From a bacterium (GTDB taxonomy: Bacteria; Lindowbacteria; 2-12-FULL-62-27), in assembly GCA_016202645.1 (NCBI GenBank), contig JACQOF010000117.1, positions 1-24,121 of the forward strand: DNA of 24,121 nucleotides, in the 5' to 3' direction. This document shows, one piece after another, positions 8,509-13,555 of the stretch (position 1 is its first letter; each line of letters opens with the position of its first letter). A program made the position numbers and the translations under genes. The notes under the pieces are model-generated. The model had not been told where the DNA came from, did no database searches, and saw nothing but the letters and a program-made list of their open reading frames with translations.

Positions 8509-9645
8509 ATGAAAAAAACGACGACAACCATATTTTCTACGATCGCCATATTGATTGTCCTCTCGAATGCGTCACACCCATGGGGGAGGGAACTCTGTCC
8601 GGTACAATACGATCTAACCGTCGCTTTTGATGCCACTGTCCAAAAAGATTTAAAGGGGTTCAGCTACTTTTACAAATTAAAAAATGACGCCCAAAGTAAG
8701 CAGACAGTCGAAGTTATTTCTGTCGACAATAAAGGGATGCCGACAGAACTTCTTGTTCCCCCTGCGTGGAAGGGGTCGTATAAAAAGGGACGGCAGGCCA
8801 ACATGGAGATATTTTGGTTTCCGGGTATCGATCACCATGGCGAAGATGCGTCCAATCAACCGCCAATTGGCAGTCTTGAGCCCGGCCAACTATCAGACCC
8901 TTTTGGCACATTATCTACCACTGGCCCTCCAACGATTGTTGGATGGAGAGTTGAAGGGTGGACACCAGATCCAGAGTTAGACGAGGGCAGTGGGGTTGTT
9001 ACTTACAATGGTGTTGAATACACTCAAGATCAATTGGAGGATACGGATTTCGTTACAAAGCTGATCAATAAAAAAATATTTACCGTAGATTGTGAAACCA
9101 ATTTTGTCAGCGGGTCAACACTCGGCCCATCGCTCCCACCAACGGACCCAACCGTTGTCTGTGACACCTTCATCCTCGACCTGATCGGCCAAGTGCGCGA
9201 AGCGGCGGCGTTGGGCTGGATCAAGCACGACCTGCGGAAAGACCGGGACGACGATGACGACCACGGCAAGCGGAAGGGCGACGAGAAGGGCAAGAAGAAA
9301 TCCTCCTCCGCTAAAGCTACGGAGGACAGGGGCCAGGACGACGAGGGCGACGACAACGGGGATTATGATCGACGGGATGGAGGGAATCCCGCGAAGTCCA
9401 TGGATGGACGGGAGCGGGATGACGACATTTCCGACGCGGACAACCAGTTGCCCGGCGTTGCGAAATCGATAATCAAGAAGCTGATGAAGGTGCGGCGGGA
9501 GTGCCTGCGCGGGAAGTTCGGGAGCGCCCGGGAGAAACTGCGGGCGCTGATCCGGCAGGTGAACGCGCAGCATGGAAAACATCTGACGGACGAGGCGTTT
9601 TATCTCATCCGATTCAACGCGGAGTTTCTACTCGAAAAGCTATGA
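8509..9645 (+). CDS. Secreted protein with FIMAH-like C-terminal helices and charged insert
   Basis: A 378-residue protein starting with a clear signal peptide (MKKTTTTIFSTIAILIVLSN, cleavage near 21-26). AGGTGG lies eight bases upstream of the ATG at 8509, which is preferred over the ATG at 8494 that overlaps the previous stop. Residues 27-215 are unrecognised. From about 220 a helical region resembles the FIMAH domain found at the ends of secreted bacterial proteins: FILDLIGQVREAAALGWI, then LRALIRQVNAQHGKHL and a final helix ending in FLLEKL. Its first two helices are separated by about 70 residues of low-complexity Asp/Lys/Arg/Gly sequence (245-312), which contains a repeat-encoded SSSAKATED. 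Composition is AT-rich up to about 9100 and GC-rich afterwards, suggesting a mosaic origin. It follows the peptidase-like gene directly and probably acts with it. Confidence 0.65.
   Translation: MKKTTTTIFSTIAILIVLSNASHPWGRELCPVQYDLTVAFDATVQKDLKGFSYFYKLKNDAQSKQTVEVISVDNKGMPTELLVPPAWKGSYKKGRQANMEIFWFPGIDHHGEDASNQPPIGSLEPGQLSDPFGTLSTTGPPTIVGWRVEGWTPDPELDEGSGVVTYNGVEYTQDQLEDTDFVTKLINKKIFTVDCETNFVSGSTLGPSLPPTDPTVVCDTFILDLIGQVREAAALGWIKHDLRKDRDDDDDHGKRKGDEKGKKKSSSAKATEDRGQDDEGDDNGDYDRRDGGNPAKSMDGRERDDDISDADNQLPGVAKSIIKKLMKVRRECLRGKFGSAREKLRALIRQVNAQHGKHLTDEAFYLIRFNAEFLLEKL
9304..9326. repeat. Palindromic repeat inside coding sequence (SSSAKATED)
   Basis: TCCTCCG and CGGAGGA form a perfect 7-base stem around CTAAAGCTA. 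The element is read in frame and encodes most of SSSAKATED within the charged linker of the FIMAH-like protein. From general knowledge, peptides of this SAKATED type recur in unrelated bacterial proteins because of a palindromic DNA repeat. That is recalled, not searched. Confidence 0.7.
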
Positions 9646-9678
9646 TACGGGTTGCCCACACATGGGCAATCGTCGTCC

Positions 9679-9707
9679 TTGCCATCTCCCTCTTTCCAGT
9701 CTATACT
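9679..9707 (+). promoter_or_regulatory. Predicted leaderless promoter of the 9714 protease gene
   Basis: TTGCCA (9679-9684), a 17-base spacer and TATACT (9702-9707), then six bases to the ATG at 9714. The geometry is the same as at 6668 and 10140. It supports 9714 over the in-frame ATG at 9642 that overlaps the previous stop. Confidence 0.6.
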
Positions 9708-9713
9708 TTCTCC

Positions 9714-10076
9714 ATGGGATTAACGTACGTTGAGGCCAAAACACGACCTGTTTCAAATGGCGGGGGAGCGCGGACTTTTCGGTTTTTGGTTGACACTGGC
9801 GTAACAGATTCCCTCCTTCCGGCATCGCATCTTCGTGAGATGGGAGTTTCCCCAATGGGCCAAAAACGATATGAATTGGCCGATGGAACTGTTCATGAGT
9901 ATTCCTTCGGGTTCATGGCCTTTGAACTCATGGGCGTTCAGGCCGTCGGCAGTGTTATCTTTGGACCGGAGGGCAGCGAACCCATTCTTGGCGTGACGAT
10001 TTTGGAATCGGCCGGCTTTTCCGTCGATCCCGCCAACCTCGTCTTGAAGAAACTTCCTGCCGTCCCGTTAAAATAG
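9714..10076 (+). CDS. Clan AA (retropepsin-like) aspartyl protease
   Basis: A 120-residue single-domain protein of the predicted aspartyl protease type. The active-site motif is FLVDTGVTDSLLP (Asp27, Thr28, Gly29). The flap-like strand region follows (YELADGTVHEY), and the second conserved element is ILGVTILESAGFSVD (91-105), the hydrophobic-hydrophobic-Gly motif. Such proteins act as dimers, each giving one Asp. The substrate is unknown. The start MGLTYVEAKT is where stand-alone members of this family usually begin, and a well-spaced promoter ends six bases upstream. Starting at ATG 9642 would instead add a signal-peptide-like segment (VVLAISLFPVYTF), so an exported form is the alternative. 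It ends in TAG, after which the frame stays open into the next gene. Confidence 0.8.
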   Translation: MGLTYVEAKTRPVSNGGGARTFRFLVDTGVTDSLLPASHLREMGVSPMGQKRYELADGTVHEYSFGFMAFELMGVQAVGSVIFGPEGSEPILGVTILESAGFSVDPANLVLKKLPAVPLK

Positions 10077-10093
10077 ACTCCATTTCCAGATAA

Positions 10094-10153
10094 CAGGTCT
10101 ACTTCGTCTCCAGAAAAAAACACACGGCTCCGCTGTTTTTTGACAGGGGTTAA
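10094..10153 (+). pseudogene. Remnant 3' end of a PHP-phosphatase gene
   Basis: Translating this stretch gives QVYFVSRKKHTAPLFFDRG and a TAA, matching QIYFVSRKK at the end of the PHP gene (6544-6570). The two share the exact 17 bases GTCTCCAGAAAAAAACA (6556-6572 and 10106-10122). Upstream differences fall mostly at third codon positions, as expected for diverged coding sequence. It probably shows what the original C-terminus looked like. The final codons overlap the promoter of the next gene. Confidence 0.65.
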
Positions 10154-10168
10154 CCCCGTTGGTATAGT
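10140..10168 (+). promoter_or_regulatory. Predicted leaderless promoter of the 10176 gene
   Basis: TTGACA (10140-10145), a 17-base spacer and TATAGT (10163-10168), a near-consensus sigma-70 promoter. The ATG at 10176 is seven bases past the -10 box, so the mRNA would start at the start codon. The spacer contains the palindrome GGGGTTAACCCC (10146-10157), a possible operator. Confidence 0.7.
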
Positions 10169-10175
10169 GTGGGCG

Positions 10176-10478
10176 ATGGCGAAGAACAACGGGAAAAATG
10201 GCAGGCCGACAGGGTCGGGTCAAATGGCAAAAATGGGACTTCTCAAGCGCGTGCTGCTTTCGCTGGCCGAGGGGTTGAAGGAAGACCGGCGGCGGATGGC
10301 GCAGAACGAGGCCCGCATGGCTCAAAATGAAGAACTGCTTGTTGAATGGAAACAGGAGCATCGGGCCGAGATGACAGGCATCCGGGCCGAGGTGGCGGGC
10401 ATCCGCGAGGAGGCGGCCGAGCAGAAAAAACTCACGACCATCCATTCGAAGGCCATCCTAAAATTGCTTCGAAAATAA
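10176..10478 (+). CDS. Small coiled-coil protein, function unknown
   Basis: A 100-residue charged protein with no signal peptide or membrane segment. The N-terminal 18 residues are Lys/Gly/Asn-rich. From about 20 the sequence is helical, with a heptad duplication RMAQNEA/RMAQNEE followed by a second pair of short repeats, MTGIRAEV/VAGIREEA, which indicates a parallel coiled coil. I do not recognise a family. The ATG at 10176 is chosen for its promoter; ATGs at 10224 and 10233 are alternatives. Its stop is about 25 bases from the convergent hpnE stop. The frame upstream is open back to the TAG of the protease gene. Confidence 0.6.
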   Translation: MAKNNGKNGRPTGSGQMAKMGLLKRVLLSLAEGLKEDRRRMAQNEARMAQNEELLVEWKQEHRAEMTGIRAEVAGIREEAAEQKKLTTIHSKAILKLLRK

Positions 10479-10491
10479 TCCCATGATTTTT

Positions 10492-10517
10492 GCCGGGGTT
10501 CGGTTAGACTCCCCGGC
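10492..10517. terminator. Possible hairpin between convergent genes
   Basis: GCCGGGG and CCCCGGC form a 7-base GC stem around a 12-base loop that contains the hpnE stop. In the plus direction it is followed only by CTTTG, and in the minus direction by an A run, so the usual T tract is weak or absent. It could still stop convergent transcription. Confidence 0.35.
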
Positions 10518-11826
10518 CTTTGACGCCCGCCAAACATGCGTCGGCGGCGGCGAAGCCGCTTCGCACCGCGCTTTCGATGGTGCCGGGCCAGCCGGTGTCG
10601 ACGTAGTCGCCGGCCAGCCAGAGGCCCGGTTTCGGGGAGATGTTGAATTTGGGGCGCCGGATGCCGGGGCGCGGGGGGAAGGTCGCGTTTTTTTCGATGA
10701 AGGCGACGCCGTGCTCCAGTTTCCCGGCGGCGCCGAGGGCCCGGCGCGTTTCCTCGTCGGCGATCATGACCAGTTCCATCTGCGACTGCCCGGCCCATTC
10801 GTCCGCGCCGCTGATGATGGCCTGGAGATGCTGTTTGCCGTCGATGACGCCTTTGTTGAATATCCACTGGATGGTTCGGTTTTGCACGAGGCAGAAGGAG
10901 AGGTCGGTGAGGACGCGGTCGTAGAGCAGATGGATCGAGATGATGGGCGATCCGCCGAGGATTTCGCCGATCGGGCCCGACATGGATTCAAGCCCGGTCG
11001 ATTCTTCGAGGATGGCCCGGGCCGCCGCCGGGCCCGTCGCGAGGATGATCTGTTTGGCCGTGAGCGCGCTCTGATCGTGAATGTGGATGACGAAATCATC
11101 CGGCCGGATGGAAAGCCGCAGGACACGTTTGCCCGTCTGAAAAACGGCGCCGCCGCGTTCCAGCGCGGGCCGGACGCGCTCGGAGAAAATCGCCGCCAGC
11201 GGCAGGTTCGGGACGCCGATCCGGACGCCCCCGCGCGAGCGGAGAAACGCGTCGATGATCACGCGCCGGACGAACGCATCGCCCATTCCCTCCGGCGGCG
11301 CGTTCAGGGCGCTGATGAGAAAGGGATCCCAGAACATTTTTCGGATCCGATCGGTCTGGCCGATCCGCCGCGCGGTCTCCGGCCACGCCGCATTCCCGCT
11401 CCTCGACATCGCCATCCGCCCGATGCCCCACGCGATCCGAAACTTGTCGGCCAGATCAATCCCCGGATAATTCATGAGAAAGGGGAGCAGATGAAACGGC
11501 GCGGCCAGCGGCCACGTCTTCACGGACTCGACGGCGCCGTTGCCGTTCGAGATGAAAAGACGGTCATGCCAGTTGATGTCCGCCCCCGCGCCTGTGGCCC
11601 GCAAAAATTCCATGGCGGCGGCACAGCAGCCAAGCAGAACGTGCTGGCCGTTGTCGAGCGGCACCGGCCAGTTCGGCAGACGGTAGGACATGGCGCGCCC
11701 GCCGAGAAATCCCTTGAACTCGATGACAAGACACGATACCCCGCGCGCGGCCAGCCGGTGGGCCGCCGCACAGCCGGCGAATCCGCCGCCGATGATGGCG
11801 ACGTCGGGATGGACCGGCTGGGTCAT
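10504..11826 (-). CDS. hpnE: Hydroxysqualene dehydroxylase HpnE
   Basis: Flavin-dependent amine-oxidase-like enzyme that reduces hydroxysqualene to squalene, the third step of the HpnC-HpnD-HpnE route from farnesyl diphosphate. The 440-residue product starts with a Rossmann FAD site (DVAIIGGGFAG, then a strand ending in VIE) and continues with GGRAMSYR, GQHVLLGC, ILATGP and a C-terminal FAD-binding stretch, GLWLAGDYVDTGWPGTIESA. The open frame extends much further upstream, but the ATG at 11826 is the real start. It overlaps the hpnD stop by four bases (ATGA), and the FAD motif begins a few residues later. It is the last gene of the polB-hpnCDE unit. No squalene-hopene cyclase is in the window. 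Confidence 0.93.
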   Translation of the reverse strand: MTQPVHPDVAIIGGGFAGCAAAHRLAARGVSCLVIEFKGFLGGRAMSYRLPNWPVPLDNGQHVLLGCCAAAMEFLRATGAGADINWHDRLFISNGNGAVESVKTWPLAAPFHLLPFLMNYPGIDLADKFRIAWGIGRMAMSRSGNAAWPETARRIGQTDRIRKMFWDPFLISALNAPPEGMGDAFVRRVIIDAFLRSRGGVRIGVPNLPLAAIFSERVRPALERGGAVFQTGKRVLRLSIRPDDFVIHIHDQSALTAKQIILATGPAAARAILEESTGLESMSGPIGEILGGSPIISIHLLYDRVLTDLSFCLVQNRTIQWIFNKGVIDGKQHLQAIISGADEWAGQSQMELVMIADEETRRALGAAGKLEHGVAFIEKNATFPPRPGIRRPKFNISPKPGLWLAGDYVDTGWPGTIESAVRSGFAAADACLAGVKGRGV

Positions 11827-12707
11827 GCGGACGGCGCCGGCCTCCGGCACGGATAGGAGGGCCGGAAGATGACGCACAGAAGAATCAAGGCCTTCTCCAT
11901 CCGGCTGAGCGCCACGCGGCGGCCGAGCACGGGGAAACGGCTCGATTCGATTTTGGTCAGAATCGACGTATAGACCGACGCCATGTGCGCCACCGTTCGC
12001 CTGGCGAAGGCTGAGAGATGCGTCAATAGCGGGTGAGCGCTTTCGAAATGTTCCCTCGCGCGCGCGGCGTTCACGGCGCAGACTTCCAGAAACGCCTCGG
12101 TCGGCGTCCCGGCCAGTATGTCGCTCTCCCGGCACCCCGCTTTTTTCAGATCTTCCAGAGGCAGATAGATCCTCCCCCGGCGCGCGTCTTCGCCGACGTC
12201 CCGGAGAATGTTGGTGAGCTGGAGGGCCACTCCCAGATTTTCCGCCATTGGTCTGACCTGGTCCTGCCGGCATCCAAAGAGTTCCAGGCTGACGAGGCCC
12301 ACACTGGACGCCACCAGCCGGCAATAGTCTTTGAGGGCTAAAAACGTCGGGTAGCGGGACACGGTCAAGTCCCGTTCCGCGCCGTCGAGGATCATCTCCA
12401 GGTAGGCCGGCGTCAGCGAAAATCTCGCGATGGCGTCGGCCAGCGCCGCCATCATCGGACTTGCACCGCCGCCCGCCAAGGCGTCCCGAAATTCCCGTCG
12501 CAGTTTTTCGAGGCGATCCCTCCGCGCCGCATCCTGAACGTCCGCCGCGTCCGCGATGTCGTCGGCCCGCCGCGCGAAAGAGTAAACGGCCGACAGGGCC
12601 TGCCGGCGTTCTTTCGGGAGAAGTTGAATTCCCCAATAAAAATTTGAAGAAGCATGCCGCATCGTTTCCTCGCAGACGGCGTACCCTTCCTGGACCGCCG
12701 GAGTCAT
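11823..12707 (-). CDS. hpnD: Presqualene diphosphate synthase HpnD
   Basis: Condenses two farnesyl diphosphates to presqualene diphosphate. The 294-residue trans-isoprenyl diphosphate synthase-like protein has both Asp-rich magnesium-binding motifs: FARRADDIADA near residue 50, and TNILRDVGEDARRGRIYLPL in the second half. YWGIQLLPKERRQALSAVYSF near the N-terminus is typical of the squalene/phytoene synthase family. The ATG at 12707 overlaps the hpnC stop (ATGA), so the two are translationally coupled; the longer open frame upstream is antisense-like noise inside hpnC. Assignment as HpnD rather than phytoene synthase rests on the hpnC and hpnE neighbours. Confidence 0.92.
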   Translation of the reverse strand: MTPAVQEGYAVCEETMRHASSNFYWGIQLLPKERRQALSAVYSFARRADDIADAADVQDAARRDRLEKLRREFRDALAGGGASPMMAALADAIARFSLTPAYLEMILDGAERDLTVSRYPTFLALKDYCRLVASSVGLVSLELFGCRQDQVRPMAENLGVALQLTNILRDVGEDARRGRIYLPLEDLKKAGCRESDILAGTPTEAFLEVCAVNAARAREHFESAHPLLTHLSAFARRTVAHMASVYTSILTKIESSRFPVLGRRVALSRMEKALILLCVIFRPSYPCRRPAPSA

Positions 12708-13555
12708 GCGGAAAAGGCGAGGACCCTGAGAAACTGGACCGGCAGAAGCCACCGGCTCGGCCAGTCGCGTAGCGTGGGCCGAAATCCGGCGAGCCCCACC
12801 GCCCGCTGGCGCTTGAGGATGGTCCACCCGCCTGCGGCAAACATCCCAACCGGAAATCTCAGCCGAAAGGGCAGACGCCGGATGAGCGGAAACCCGGCGG
12901 TGAGTATTTTTTCCGTCCGGTCGATCTCGTACGACATCAACCGGCGGTATCCCTCGCGGTCTCGCGGCGTCCCGAGATCCGATTCCGTCACGCCAAACCG
13001 CCGCAGGTCCTCCGCCGGAATGTAAACGCGGTCCCGGTCCCGAAGGTCCGCCGCGACGTCCTGCCAGAAATTGATCAACTGAAGCGCGGTGCAGATTCGG
13101 TCGGAGAGCGCGAATCGCTCCGCGTCCCGGTATCCAAAGAGCATCAGCACGAGCCGCCCGACGGGATCGGCGCTCCGGCGGCAATAGTCGAGGACTTCGT
13201 CAAACGTCGCGTATCGGTTTTTTCGGGTGTCCTGCAGGAACGCGTCGATCAAGTCGAGAAACGGGCGCGCCGGCAGGTCATGCCGCCGGATCGTCCGCCC
13301 GAGCGCCTCGAAGATGGGATCCCCGTCGAATGTTCCGGTCTCGATCCGCCGGCGCATGCCCTCCAGGAGCGCGGCCCCCTCCGCCCCGCGGATTTCGTCC
13401 GCGCAGTCGTCCGCCGCGCGCGCGAAGGCGTAGACGGCCGCGACGTCGGGCCGCAGGCGGCGCGGCAGGGTCCGGGAGAGAACCGGGAAGTTCTCGTAGT
13501 GCTCGGCGGCGATATTTTCAATGCGCCATCCGCAATCCCCGATCCGCAATCCCAT
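12704..13555 (-). CDS. hpnC: Hydroxysqualene synthase HpnC
   Basis: Converts presqualene diphosphate to hydroxysqualene. The 283-residue squalene synthase-like protein has HYENFPVLSRTLPRRLRP at its start, the first Asp motif FARAADDCADE and the second, NFWQDVAADLRDRDRVYIP. The ATG at 13555 overlaps the polB stop by one base (TGATG), which implies coupling to the polymerase gene. The first dozen residues (GLRIGDCGWRIEN) come from a tandem ATCCGCAATCC-type repeat on the plus strand rather than from the normal HpnC N-terminus, so the ancestral start may have been overwritten. Catalytic regions are intact. Confidence 0.9.
   Translation of the reverse strand: MGLRIGDCGWRIENIAAEHYENFPVLSRTLPRRLRPDVAAVYAFARAADDCADEIRGAEGAALLEGMRRRIETGTFDGDPIFEALGRTIRRHDLPARPFLDLIDAFLQDTRKNRYATFDEVLDYCRRSADPVGRLVLMLFGYRDAERFALSDRICTALQLINFWQDVAADLRDRDRVYIPAEDLRRFGVTESDLGTPRDREGYRRLMSYEIDRTEKILTAGFPLIRRLPFRLRFPVGMFAAGGWTILKRQRAVGLAGFRPTLRDWPSRWLLPVQFLRVLAFSA
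13528..13553. repeat. ATCCGCAATCC repeat at the hpnC start
   Basis: Two copies of ATCCGCAATCCC separated by CG, at the polB-hpnC junction and translated as the HpnC N-terminus. The same motif occurs inside ssnA near 18989-19007. Confidence 0.7.

Noticed and set aside
9501-9713. A longer N-terminus for the clan AA protease
   Set aside because: Codons 9501-9641 overlap the end of the FIMAH-like gene. The segment from ATG 9642 looks like a signal peptide but coincides with a well-spaced promoter, so 9714 is favoured, though an exported form is not excluded.
10483-11856. A 457-codon plus-strand frame across hpnE
   Set aside because: It is antisense to a well-supported oxidoreductase and lacks recognisable domains.
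10504-12849. A 781-residue HpnE with a long N-terminal extension
   Set aside because: The extra 341 residues are out-of-frame translation of hpnD; the ATG at 11826 directly precedes the FAD motif and overlaps the hpnD stop.
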